Source of the DNA: Bacillus sp. T3
Lineage (GTDB): Bacteria > Bacillota > Bacilli > Bacillales > Cytobacillaceae
Assembly: GCF_033449965.1 (NCBI RefSeq)
Contig: NZ_CP137761.1
Span: 4,340,001 to 4,404,000, forward strand
Reading direction: 5' to 3'
DNA: 64,000 nucleotides
The first letter of the stretch is position 1; every line of letters starts with the position of its first letter. Positions 52,065-61,175 of this stretch are shown here, one piece after another. Made by a program: the position numbers and the translations under genes. Below the pieces are notes generated by a model. The model worked only from the letters and a program-made list of their open reading frames with translations. It was not told where the DNA came from and ran no database searches.

Positions 52065-52768
52065 CTACATATCCTCCTGTGATTGGACCACTTCACGGAT
52101 GGCGTCATAAACTAGACAGCCGATTGCATTCCCAATGGATGTTGCGACCCCTGCAAATTGGTGTGTTTGATATTTGCTCGAGTTTTGACTCACAGCCACG
52201 ACAACGGAATCCGTAGTCGTTCCCGTCGCTTGCTCGCCATTTTCATCGAAAATTCCTAAATCTTGTAAGGCTGCTGCTTTCGCTTCCGTCGCCGTGATAA
52301 TCGAATTGACCACCGCTGATTGGGTCATACTGCTATCAATAAACAAAAAAACGTTAATCGTTGAACATTGGTAAGCAGGGAATGTTGCTCGATGCTTCCC
52401 CGCTCTGGCTCGATTTCCAATCCCAGCCGTCACAACACAAACCATCCGAAACTCATCCCCAACCACTTCTTGTACAGATGCAGTATGAATATATGCAGCA
52501 GTTTGAAGCCCAATCGAACGAGAAACTGGGTATCCCCACCCCGCAAGCATCTCTTCCATTAGCTTTGTTGGGTCTGTCGCTGAGTAATCAAGCGGAACCT
52601 TCCAATTGACGAAGTGATTCGCCCGATTAAGCCCACCCCCATACACCGCACTGCTTAATGTTTCGACCGGCTCAGGTGTGTGGAACAACAAATGGTCTTC
52701 TTTTTTTCCATCATCAATCCTGGCCAAACAGCAGATTGATAGCTATTTTTTTCTCGAAAAGGTTGCAT
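52065..52768 (-). CDS. cbiZ: Adenosylcobinamide amidohydrolase CbiZ, probable frame break near 52701
   Basis: Salvage enzyme cutting the aminopropanol arm off adenosylcobinamide to return cobyric acid. LSSAVYGGGLNRANHFVNWKVP, VVTAGIGNRARAG, INVFLFIDSS and ATGTTTDSVVVA are family motifs. Read as written, only a TTG at 52727 without ribosome site is available. Adding one A to the run at 52701-52707 connects an upstream stretch (MQPFREKNSYQSAVWPGLMMEKKEDHLL) starting at 52768 after GGGGA, 20 bp past cobC, and gives 234 residues. The repaired version is preferred. Confidence 0.85.
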
Positions 52769-52788
52769 CTTCATTTCCCCAAACAAAT

Positions 52789-53400
52789 CTATTTTATGAG
52801 CTTCGCATTCGAAAACTCTCTCGTCCCCTTGTCATACTCAACCACTAATCCTGTCCCATGTTTAATGCCGTCATGGTTCCAGAATTGTCTTTCATCACCG
52901 ATGAGCCACTTGCTGCGGAACCAGCGAATCGGCCCACCATGGCAAACAATCAAGATTTTTTCGTCTTGAGCTGATTGCTCCAACAACTGCTCAAGCCATG
53001 CATCAAAGCGTCTGCCCAAATCCAACAGCGTTTCACCATTTGGCGGAGCCAACTCAAACGGATTATCAATCCAAGAAGTCGCTAGCACAGAATCGGACTC
53101 CATAATTTGTTCATACGTCAATAGTTCCCAATCTCCAAAATGCATCTCACGAATAGCAGATGAAAGCTCAAGTTGTTTGAGGTTTAGACTTTCCCCAATC
53201 ATTTTCGCTGTCTCTTGCGTTCTACTTAAATCACTACTATAAAAAGAAGTAATGTTATCTAGAAAATGATTCGGGAAAATTTTCGTAAAATGAATAATTT
53301 GTTGACGTCCAACCTCATTTAGCGCTGGATCAGAATGCCCTAAATATTGATTTGCTGCGTTTTCATTGGTTTGTCCATGTCTAACAAAAATAAGCTGCAT
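52789..53400 (-). CDS. cobC: Alpha-ribazole phosphatase-like histidine phosphatase CobC
   Basis: A 203-residue phosphoglycerate-mutase-fold phosphatase. LIFVRHGQTNEN carries the catalytic RHG, IREMHFGDWE the acid/base Glu region and IVCHGGPIRW the second His. In this setting it removes the phosphate from alpha-ribazole or adenosylcobalamin 5'-phosphate. Start 53400 (MQLIF) follows GGAGG, which rules out the TTG further upstream. It overlaps the end of cobS by one base. Confidence 0.85.
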   Translation of the reverse strand: MQLIFVRHGQTNENAANQYLGHSDPALNEVGRQQIIHFTKIFPNHFLDNITSFYSSDLSRTQETAKMIGESLNLKQLELSSAIREMHFGDWELLTYEQIMESDSVLATSWIDNPFELAPPNGETLLDLGRRFDAWLEQLLEQSAQDEKILIVCHGGPIRWFRSKWLIGDERQFWNHDGIKHGTGLVVEYDKGTREFSNAKLIK

Positions 53401-54140
53401 TACAGAATCCTCCAAATTGCCAAAGATACAAATAAAGCGACTACCTCACTCCATTCAACAAGTGCCCCGTAGCAGTCCCCTGTCAGCATCTCTAATTTTT
53501 TATAAATATTAATCGCAAGCAGCCCACTAAAAATGGCTGTGCCTCCTAGTATTAGAATGCCAATACTTCCTATTAAATAATAAGCCACGATTAAAATAAA
53601 TAAAAGATTCAAAAAAACAATGATCACAGACAAAGATGTCCGCAGCCCTGCTCCAATCCCGCCTTCTTGTCGATATGGAAACAAGCGAATCGCGCTAATT
53701 AACAAAAATCTAGCAAAAATTGGACTCATTACTAACATAATCGCACGATCGTGTTGCAGCAATTCATAAACGGCCACCCATTTTCCACCGATTAAACAAA
53801 TAGCCGCAATGACACCCATTGCCCCAACGCGACTATCCTTCATTATTTCAAGGATTTGCTCACGGCTTTTATTGCTGCCAAAGCCATCCGCTAAGTCCAT
53901 CCAGCCATCAATATGTAAACCACCCGTAATCCAAATCCACATTAGCACGACCAAAAAGGCCGTGACCGTAGTTGGAAATAATCTTTCCAAGCCCCAAGAA
54001 GTCAGATACAAAATAGCCCCAATCACAAGTCCGACCAATGGGAAATAGATTGCACTTTTATGCCAATCATTTTTTGAAATATTGATTTGTGGTAACGGGA
54101 TACGTGTTAAAAACATCAATGCCGCCAAAAATGCCTTCAT
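53400..54140 (-). CDS. cobS: Cobalamin synthase CobS
   Basis: A 246-residue membrane enzyme that transfers alpha-ribazole (phosphate) onto adenosyl-GDP-cobinamide. FLTRIPLPQ, GGLHIDGWMDLADGFGSNKSREQILEIMKDSRVGAMGV and LFPYRQEGGIGAG are family hallmarks, including the metal-binding acidic motif. About six membrane helices. Overlaps cobU by four bases. Confidence 0.94.
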   Translation of the reverse strand: MKAFLAALMFLTRIPLPQINISKNDWHKSAIYFPLVGLVIGAILYLTSWGLERLFPTTVTAFLVVLMWIWITGGLHIDGWMDLADGFGSNKSREQILEIMKDSRVGAMGVIAAICLIGGKWVAVYELLQHDRAIMLVMSPIFARFLLISAIRLFPYRQEGGIGAGLRTSLSVIIVFLNLLFILIVAYYLIGSIGILILGGTAIFSGLLAINIYKKLEMLTGDCYGALVEWSEVVALFVSLAIWRIL

Positions 54141-54676
54141 AACTTTAACCTCACAGGTAATCCAGATAGAACCGCGTAAGCTTCATCCGCTGCGTGGGCT
54201 ATCATTTGATTACATTCTCCAAGCAGATCATGAAACAGTCTGCCGAGCGGTGACATGGCGACTCCACCTAAACCAACTTCACTGGAAACAACGATGATCT
54301 GTTGATGCATTAGCTGGATTTTTGCTAGCCATGCCTGAACTTCATTTAAGATTTCTAATCGATAGGTTTCATTACGGAGCTCTGCTTCAGGAATTTGAAT
54401 GATTTTATTTGTCAGCCACGTTGAAAAGCAATCAACCAAAACAACCTCGTAATCCAGATACTGCTCACAGGAGCCGACGAGTTCATACGGCTGCTCGACT
54501 ACACCCCAATCCTGAGGGCGCCTCTGTTGATGCTTCTCAATTCGGCTTTGCATTTCGGCATCCGTATTCACACCAAATGCGACATACAGGACAGACATAT
54601 TCGAAGCTATAGCCAGCTTTTCCGCATACTCACTTTTACCAGAACGTACCCCACCTGTTACATAGGTTAACGCCAT
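54137..54676 (-). CDS. cobU: Adenosylcobinamide kinase/guanylyltransferase CobU
   Basis: A 179-residue bifunctional enzyme. The P-loop is TGGVRSGKSEYAEKLA, the guanylylated His lies in EKHQQRRPQDWGVVE, and VLVDCFSTWLTN and SSEVGLGGVAMSPLGRLFHDLLGECNQMIA complete the pattern. It phosphorylates adenosylcobinamide and activates it with GTP for CobS. Start 54676 is chosen; an ATG three codons earlier lies too close to AGAGG. Confidence 0.93.
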   Translation of the reverse strand: MALTYVTGGVRSGKSEYAEKLAIASNMSVLYVAFGVNTDAEMQSRIEKHQQRRPQDWGVVEQPYELVGSCEQYLDYEVVLVDCFSTWLTNKIIQIPEAELRNETYRLEILNEVQAWLAKIQLMHQQIIVVSSEVGLGGVAMSPLGRLFHDLLGECNQMIAHAADEAYAVLSGLPVRLKL

Positions 54677-55779
54677 GTTTCCCATTTCCTCTCTTTTACA
54701 ACTTCCAACAAGCAAGCTAGAAGTTGGTCATTCTCCTGCTTAGTGCGGACGGCAATTCGGAAGTCTTGCTCCGTTAAGCCCGGATACATCGCACAGGAGC
54801 GAATCATAATTCCCTTTTGCCCCATAGCCCATTGAAGCTCTTCCACTTTTAGCGGGCTTGGGAGTCGCACCAATAAAAAATTGGCTTGTCCAGGATAAAC
54901 AAACCAGCCTAAATGTTTTTCAATCAAACGTTTGATTGAATTACGTTGTTCTTCAATTAAGGCAATCGTTTGCTCCTCATACTCTAGCTCATCTAAACAT
55001 ATTTCACCAGCCATTAGCGCTAGCTGATTCACGCTCCAGGTTACTTGCTTTTCTTGTAATCTAGCGATTATGTCCGGCTTTGAAACGGCATAACCAAGTC
55101 GCAGCCCTGGTATCGCATAAAATTTCGTCATCGAACGAACGATGATTAACTTCTTGTATCGTTGAAGCTGCGGGAGCAACGTCACTTGTGTATTTTTCGG
55201 AAGAAAGTCAATAAATGCTTCATCGATTACGAGATAGGTGTTGGTTGCTTCAGCTTCTATGGCAATTGCTATTAGCTCTTCTTCGGTATAAATCACACCC
55301 GTTGGATTGTTTGGATGACCGATAAATACAAGATCAACCTCTTTAAATAAGGAAAATAAATCGGTAAGGTCCGGTTTAAAATGGTACTCTTCATTGCCAT
55401 AACAAGCTTTGATACTAGCTCCAAAAGCTGTTGCCAGTTTCTCATATTCTGAGAAACATGGGTAGATAACACCAACCGTTTTTGGCTCTAGCGCTAAAAT
55501 AATCAGCGCCATACATTCGGCCGCCCCATTGCCAATTATAAGTTGATCTGGCGCGAGTCCAAACCTTGTCGCCAGTTTTTCCTTTAGTTTGCGTTGAGCC
55601 GGGTCTGGATAATGAACAATTTTTTCAAGCTCGTTGCGAAGAGCCTCCATCACACGAGGCGGAGGCCCTAGCGGGTTAATATTTGCACTATAATCTAACA
55701 GTGGCGTTGAATCGAGTCCAAATTGCTTTTGTGCTGTCAGCATGTCACCGCCATGGCCATATTTTTCAATCCATGCCAT
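54667..55779 (-). CDS. cobD: L-threonine-O-3-phosphate decarboxylase CobD
   Basis: A 370-residue PLP enzyme producing aminopropanol phosphate from the PduX product. YSANINPLGPPPRV and GNGAAECM at the N-terminus, NNPTG in the cofactor site, and RSMTKFYAIPGLRLGYAV with the PLP lysine are typical. Overlaps cobU by ten bases and shares one base with cobO (stop/start). Confidence 0.92.
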   Translation of the reverse strand: MAWIEKYGHGGDMLTAQKQFGLDSTPLLDYSANINPLGPPPRVMEALRNELEKIVHYPDPAQRKLKEKLATRFGLAPDQLIIGNGAAECMALIILALEPKTVGVIYPCFSEYEKLATAFGASIKACYGNEEYHFKPDLTDLFSLFKEVDLVFIGHPNNPTGVIYTEEELIAIAIEAEATNTYLVIDEAFIDFLPKNTQVTLLPQLQRYKKLIIVRSMTKFYAIPGLRLGYAVSKPDIIARLQEKQVTWSVNQLALMAGEICLDELEYEEQTIALIEEQRNSIKRLIEKHLGWFVYPGQANFLLVRLPSPLKVEELQWAMGQKGIMIRSCAMYPGLTEQDFRIAVRTKQENDQLLACLLEVVKERKWETWR

Positions 55780-56333
55780 TAGTATTCAATTCCTTTCACT
55801 GCTGGAACGCCGTCCTGATAATAATGCTTAATTTCCTTCATTTCCGTTACTAAATCGGCTGCATCAAGAATTTCCTGTTTGGCACTGCGGCCGGTAATCA
55901 CTAGATGCATACTTGGATGACGATGGTGGATGAGCTCGAGAACCTCTTGTATTGGCAGCACATCCTCAATTGGAAAGCTGTTAATCGCCAAAGCATTGTT
56001 TAATTCATCTAAAATAACAACATCGTATGCGCCAGATTGAACCTTTTCCTTAGTGAACTCCCACGCTTTTCTTAGCGCCTCACGATGTTCTTCAGGTGTT
56101 TTTGTCCATGTAAACCCAATCCCGACCTGATGCATTTCGATACCCATTTTTTCAAACATCATTTTTTCGCCGGTGCTGCGATCAGGTGATTTGATGAATT
56201 GAATCATCAGCACTCGCTGGTTGCGACCTGTTGCGCGGATCGCAATTCCCAGTGCCGCGGTCGTTTTCCCTTTTCCATTGCCCGTATAAACTAACACGAG
56301 ACCTTGCTGCTGCTTTTCACTCAATGTCAGCAC
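55779..56333 (-). CDS. cobO: Cob(I)yrinic acid a,c-diamide adenosyltransferase (CobO/BtuR)
   Basis: A 184-residue CobA-type adenosyltransferase that attaches the upper adenosyl ligand. The P-loop VYTGNGKGKTTAALGIAIRATGR is at residue 15, VVILDELNNAL and LVITGRSAKQEI follow. It is the CobO/BtuR type rather than PduO. It sits between the tetrapyrrole steps and the nucleotide-loop steps of the operon. Confidence 0.93.
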   Translation of the reverse strand: MLTLSEKQQQGLVLVYTGNGKGKTTAALGIAIRATGRNQRVLMIQFIKSPDRSTGEKMMFEKMGIEMHQVGIGFTWTKTPEEHREALRKAWEFTKEKVQSGAYDVVILDELNNALAINSFPIEDVLPIQEVLELIHHRHPSMHLVITGRSAKQEILDAADLVTEMKEIKHYYQDGVPAVKGIEY

Positions 56334-56363
56334 CGTCCTTTTATTTATTTTGCCACTTCGAAT

Positions 56364-57152
56364 TTACTTAGCCACAGCTTCGCCTGCTAATTCGCCTTCA
56401 AACCACGCAAGCTTTTCGCGTAACGAAACAACCTCTCCAACCAGAATAATTGCTGGATGTTTGATTTCTGCTGCCGCTGCAACTTTTTCAATTGTCGCTA
56501 ACGTACCTGTTACGGTCTTCTGGCGATGTGTCGTGCCCCACTGAATGATCGCGACTGGGGTTTCTTGATTTTTCCCATGAGATATAAGCTGCTCGCAAAT
56601 ATAATGAAGATTGCCAATTCCCATATAAAAAGCAATCGTATCTATCCCCGTTGCGAGGGCGTGCCAGTTGATATTATCTTCATTTTTATCAGCACGGTTA
56701 TGGCCAGTGACTACCGCAAAGGTAGATGCGAAATCGCGATGTGTCACCAGAATTCCGGCATATGCAGGTGCAGCAATCCCCGATGTAATCCCCGGAACGA
56801 TTTCATATGGAATTCCTTGCCTCACCAACACTTCGGCTTCTTCACCAACCCGACCAAAAACGCAAGGATCCCCGCCTTTTAAGCGAGTAACAATCTTGCC
56901 TGCCTGGGCATGCTCTATCAACAGCTCATGAATTTTGTCCTGAATCACCTCATGCTTACCTGGGAGCTTACCGACAAATATCAGCTCTGCATCCTGTTTC
57001 GCATACGATAATAATTGTTCATTTACAAGTCGGTCATAAAGAACCACATCCGCTTTTTGAATGCATTCCATCCCGTAAACCGTGATGAGCTTCGGATCAC
57101 CAGGACCTGCTCCAACTAAAAAAACCTTCCCCTTCGTCATTGACACTTTCAC
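56364..57152 (-). CDS. cobA: Uroporphyrinogen-III C-methyltransferase (CobA/SUMT)
   Basis: A 262-residue SAM methyltransferase adding the first two methyls to uroporphyrinogen III, giving precorrin-2. LVGAGPGDPKLITVYGMECIQKADVVLYDRLV, TRLKGGDPCVFGRVGEEAE and PGITSGIAAPAYAGIPVTHR-like VTHRDFAST match the family. No uroporphyrinogen synthase domain is fused. The product is shared with siroheme; its place in this operon points to B12. Confidence 0.93.
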   Translation of the reverse strand: MKVSMTKGKVFLVGAGPGDPKLITVYGMECIQKADVVLYDRLVNEQLLSYAKQDAELIFVGKLPGKHEVIQDKIHELLIEHAQAGKIVTRLKGGDPCVFGRVGEEAEVLVRQGIPYEIVPGITSGIAAPAYAGILVTHRDFASTFAVVTGHNRADKNEDNINWHALATGIDTIAFYMGIGNLHYICEQLISHGKNQETPVAIIQWGTTHRQKTVTGTLATIEKVAAAAEIKHPAIILVGEVVSLREKLAWFEGELAGEAVAK

Positions 57153-57162
57153 TCCTGATCGT

Positions 57163-58206
57163 TTATTCTTTCCCTGATATTCCAGCAGAAGAGAAGGTTG
57201 CCATCTCTTTCACCATTAAAACTGCGGATTGTAAAATTGGAAAGGCTACAGCCGCTCCTGTTCCTTCACCCAAACGAAAGCCTAAATCAAGCAAAGGCTT
57301 TTTCCCAAGCATATTTATCGCTACGTTATGACCAATTTCAACAGAACGATGGCCAACAATCATATAACCGCACGCATGCGGATTGATGGCAGCAGCCAAT
57401 AACCCAGATACCGTACAAATAAAGCCGTCTAATAAAATTGGGATCCGATTTGCAGCAGCAGCTAGCATCGCCCCGGTCATGGCGGCAATTTCCAAACCAC
57501 CAACCTTTGCTAATACGTCAATCGCATCATTGCGGTCTGGCTGACGTGCCTCGATTGCCTGCTTGATGACGGATTGTTTATGTTTGACTTGGTCTGAATC
57601 AAGTCCCGTGCCACTTCCAACTAGCTCTGTAATGTCACGACCACTTAACACCGCTAAGATCGCACTACTTGGCGTCGTGTTGCCAATCCCCATTTCACCA
57701 ACAATTAAGCATTTAGCTCCTTGTTCGAACATTTTTTGCGCACGTTCATAGCCCACTTGAAGTGCTTGTTCTGCTTCTGCGCGAGTCATTGCATCCTCAA
57801 CCATGAAATTCCCAGTTCCGTAGCGCACTTTTTTTACTATAACGTCTTCAGCATTCAAATCTGATGCAACACCGACATCGACAATTTCAAACTTCGCTCC
57901 AATTTGGCGGCTAAATACATTAATCCCAGCGCCCCCATTCAGAAAGTTGTACACCATTTGTGCTGTTACTTCTTGCGGAAATGCTGATACACCTTCCTTA
58001 ACAATGCCATGATCAGCAGCAAATACAATCACCGCTGGCGGTGTAACTGTTGGAAAATCCTCTCCGGTAATTTCCCCTAATTGAATCGCGATTTCTTCTA
58101 ATACTCCAAGGCTGCCAGGTGGCTTTGTTAATGTATCAATATACGCGGCGACCTCTGTGCCTTTTTCTTTGTTGACTGGTTTAATTGCTGTTATTAGATC
58201 TATCAT
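57163..58206 (-). CDS. cobT: Nicotinate-nucleotide-dimethylbenzimidazole phosphoribosyltransferase CobT
   Basis: A 347-residue enzyme making alpha-ribazole phosphate, the lower ligand. LTKPPGSLGVLEEIAIQLGEI, GNTTPSSAILAVLSG, FNGGAGINVFSRQ-like NFLNGGAGINVF and the catalytic Glu in FRLGEGTGAAVAFPI are present. No gene for dimethylbenzimidazole synthesis (bluB or bza) is in the window, so the base may be imported. Overlaps cbiP by four bases. Confidence 0.95.
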   Translation of the reverse strand: MIDLITAIKPVNKEKGTEVAAYIDTLTKPPGSLGVLEEIAIQLGEITGEDFPTVTPPAVIVFAADHGIVKEGVSAFPQEVTAQMVYNFLNGGAGINVFSRQIGAKFEIVDVGVASDLNAEDVIVKKVRYGTGNFMVEDAMTRAEAEQALQVGYERAQKMFEQGAKCLIVGEMGIGNTTPSSAILAVLSGRDITELVGSGTGLDSDQVKHKQSVIKQAIEARQPDRNDAIDVLAKVGGLEIAAMTGAMLAAAANRIPILLDGFICTVSGLLAAAINPHACGYMIVGHRSVEIGHNVAINMLGKKPLLDLGFRLGEGTGAAVAFPILQSAVLMVKEMATFSSAGISGKE

Positions 58207-59720
58207 TTTACTAATCTCCTTTGCCCAAACTCTAGCATTTTTTCTTCGATAAAATCTAGCTTAACGTGGGCCCTTACGTGGTCAGCCAGACGATCAAACG
58301 CTTCCTCGCGCATTTGATTGAAGGACACACGATTGAAGAGCGGGTCTAACCCTTTCTCCTCGCGAATGTGGTTGATAAGCATCGTGCGAAGCTCATCATT
58401 ATGAAAAACCCCGTGAAAATAAGTTCCAATGACCGTTTCTTCTTTATTTTTACAGCCATCCGTTCCGGTTTCCGTTATGATTAGGGATTTGGCGTCTTCA
58501 GCAAGAATCGAGCTGCCCATATGAATCTCGTAACCTTGTACATTCAATATTTTACCACAAAAGGATAATTCACCCTCAGAAAGAACCGTTGTTTTTTCCT
58601 GCGTGATTGTCGTTGCAACTGGTAATAGACCAAGCCCCTCCGAATATTGTTCGAGGGATTCGACACCATATGGATCTGCAATCGATTGTCCCAGCATTTG
58701 ATAACCGCCACAAATTCCGAAAACCTTCGTTTGCTTCTTATTATGTAAATGAATAATTTTTTCGGCTAGACCGCTATCCTGTAAAAACCGAAAATCGTCA
58801 ATTGTATTTTTACTTCCCGGTAAAATAATCAAATCGGGTTCCTTTAGCTGCTCAGCCCCTGTAATAAAGCGGACATGGCAATCAGGCTCTACAAAAAATG
58901 GATCGACATCAGTGAAATTCGATATCTTAGGATATTGAATTACAGCAATATCAATTTCTTTGTCCTGATTTTGCACCGAGCTGTATTGGTTTAATATCAC
59001 TGAATCCTCTGCATCGATATTTAGGTTAGGTAAATATGGAATAACCCCTAGTACAGGCTTGCCAGTATATTCTTCAAACCAGTCAAGACCTGACTGTAGC
59101 AACTTAATGTCACCACGAAATTTATTAATGATTACACCAATGACTCGGTCGCGATCCTCTGGCTCCATCAGCTGCAAGGTGCCAACTAAACTAGCAAATA
59201 CCCCACCTTTTTCAATATCACCGATTAGAATGACAGGCGCATTGGCAAGTCGCGCGACTCGCATATTAACGAGCTCGCGATCATTTAAGTTCACTTCAGC
59301 CGGACTGCCCGCTCCCTCAATCACCATTCGCTCATTCTCATCAGTCAATCGCTCAAGCGCCTCACCAATTAATTTTAACCCGGTAGGAAAAAAATCCCGA
59401 CGATACGCTCCTGCTTCCATATTTTTAAACGGCTTGCCATGAAGAACAATTTGCGCCTGATTGCCACGGTTTGGCTTTAATAAAATTGGATTCATGTCTG
59501 TCGTCGCTTGCACACCAGCTGCTTCTGCCTGCACCCCCTGCGCCCGACCGATTTCCTTTCCATCGACGGTAATATAGGAGTTTAATGCCATGTTTTGCGA
59601 CTTAAACGGAACGGTTTTATAGCCATCCTGAGCAAAGATACGGCAGAAGGCGGTGACAATTACACTTTTTCCGGCATCAGAATGGGTGCCCTGAAACATA
59701 ATCGGAAGAGCCTTAGACAT
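58203..59720 (-). CDS. cbiP: Cobyric acid synthase CbiP/CobQ
   Basis: A 505-residue ATP- and glutamine-dependent enzyme that amidates four side chains. MFQGTHSDAGKSVIVTAFCRI at the start, KSQNMALNSYIT, GAGSPAEVNL, and the triad-type glutaminase with Cys in VFGICGGYQMLG and YFHGVFHNDELR. Start 59720 follows AAGGAG; the reading frame extends 28 codons upstream into cbiA and is not used. Overlaps cbiA by eight bases. Confidence 0.94.
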   Translation of the reverse strand: MSKALPIMFQGTHSDAGKSVIVTAFCRIFAQDGYKTVPFKSQNMALNSYITVDGKEIGRAQGVQAEAAGVQATTDMNPILLKPNRGNQAQIVLHGKPFKNMEAGAYRRDFFPTGLKLIGEALERLTDENERMVIEGAGSPAEVNLNDRELVNMRVARLANAPVILIGDIEKGGVFASLVGTLQLMEPEDRDRVIGVIINKFRGDIKLLQSGLDWFEEYTGKPVLGVIPYLPNLNIDAEDSVILNQYSSVQNQDKEIDIAVIQYPKISNFTDVDPFFVEPDCHVRFITGAEQLKEPDLIILPGSKNTIDDFRFLQDSGLAEKIIHLHNKKQTKVFGICGGYQMLGQSIADPYGVESLEQYSEGLGLLPVATTITQEKTTVLSEGELSFCGKILNVQGYEIHMGSSILAEDAKSLIITETGTDGCKNKEETVIGTYFHGVFHNDELRTMLINHIREEKGLDPLFNRVSFNQMREEAFDRLADHVRAHVKLDFIEEKMLEFGQRRLVK

Positions 59721-61082
59721 GTACTTTAATCTCCTTACATTGGGAAATCCAATTTTCAACCATTTCTGGGCAAGATCCAAAATGGAAATGAGTATAACCG
59801 GCAATCAGGTTGTCGCTTAAATAACCCTCTTGCTTTGTACCGCGCATTCCTTTTGTAAAATAAGCCGGTGTAATGGCAGTACGTGGCTTGAAGGTTGAAT
59901 AATGAAATTCATGTCCCTTTGCCGCTAAACTTCCTTTTAATAAAAAGTTAGCGTCCAAACCAGTGATTTCGCGATAGCCCAGTGCCGCTAATTTCTTTTG
60001 CATTTTAACGGAACCGGAATGATGCCAACCATCTCGTACTTGCGTTCGTCTGTTGTTTCAATCGATTCAGTTAAGAACATAAATCCGCCGCACTCAGCAA
60101 GTGTCGGTAATCCACCGGCAATCGCATTGGAAATCGATTGCTTGACCTTCACTTGCGCCGCCAATTCCTCTGCAAATTCCTCTGGAAATCCTCCACCAAG
60201 GTACAAGCCTTGTACGTTTTCAGGGACGGTCTCCCCAACTAACGGTGAAAACGGAACGAGCTCAGCCCCATACGCTTCAAGCATTTCTAGGTTTTCTTCA
60301 TAGTAAAAGTTAAACGCTGCATCCTTAGCAATCGCGATTCGGACCGATGGCTGCTCCCGCTTTGTGAAACGACTTCGGGCGATTTCCAGACGCGGTGCTT
60401 CCGCTAATTCATATAAACGATCAACATCCACAGTTTCAAGGACCGATTGCGCAACCTTTTCAAAAAATGAATTAAGCTCTCCTCGTTCAACGGAAGGCAC
60501 TAAGCCTAAGTGCCGCTCGGGAATCGCAAGCTCCTCATCCCGTTTTAAATAGCCAACAACTGGAATGCCGCACTCCTGTTCAATCGCTGTTTTAACTATA
60601 TTAAAATGTCCTTGGCTACCAATTCGATTGGCAATGACAGCTACGATATTGGATTGCGGCTCAAAGCTTTGAAACCCCTTCACGATCGCTGCGGCACTCC
60701 GAGCCATGCTCGCACAATTCACAATTAGCACGACTGGGCTTTTCGTGATTATACTAATCTCCGCTGTTGTCCCAGAATTATTGGTTGGATCCTTCCCATC
60801 AAAAAAGCCCATTACACCTTCGATAATCGAAATATCTGTATCGCGACTTCCTCGCTCGATAATTTCTTTGACCAATTCATGATCTAACATCCAGCTATCG
60901 ACATTACGCGATGGCCTTCCTGTAACAGCGGTATGATAGGTTGGATCAATGTAGTCGGGACCACACTTAAAGCCTTGAACAGTGTAGCCTTTCTTTTTAA
61001 ACGCAGCCATCAGGCCGATTGTCATCGTTGTCTTCCCAACGCCGCTTCCTGTTCCGGCAATCACTAGTCTTCGATTTGACAT
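59713..61082 (-). CDS. cbiA: Cobyrinic acid a,c-diamide synthase CbiA, frame broken near 60014
   Basis: Amidates the a and c side chains. ATP site VIAGTGSGVGKTTMTIGLMAAF, then FKCGPDYIDPTYHTAVTGR, GVMGFFDG, and the glutaminase with GGGFPEEFAEEL and Cys in LAECGGFMFL. The frame shifts at CC 60014-60015: one more base gives GIIPGSVKMQKKLAALGYREI and a 456-residue protein ending in YTHFHFGSCPEM, which holds the last His of the glutaminase. As written the glutaminase would be cut short. Confidence 0.92.
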
Positions 61083-61175
61083 GCTAGCTCCTCCTTCCTT
61101 TCCTTTTTGTTTGTGTGGTCATTTCGGCTACTTTCGACTTCTGTTTTGGTTACATGAACACCGCACACACTAAAT

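Noticed and set aside
61083..61175. Cobalamin riboswitch inside the B12 operon
   Set aside because: Gaps between genes are too short and show no B12-box; the regulatory leader should lie beyond position 64000.
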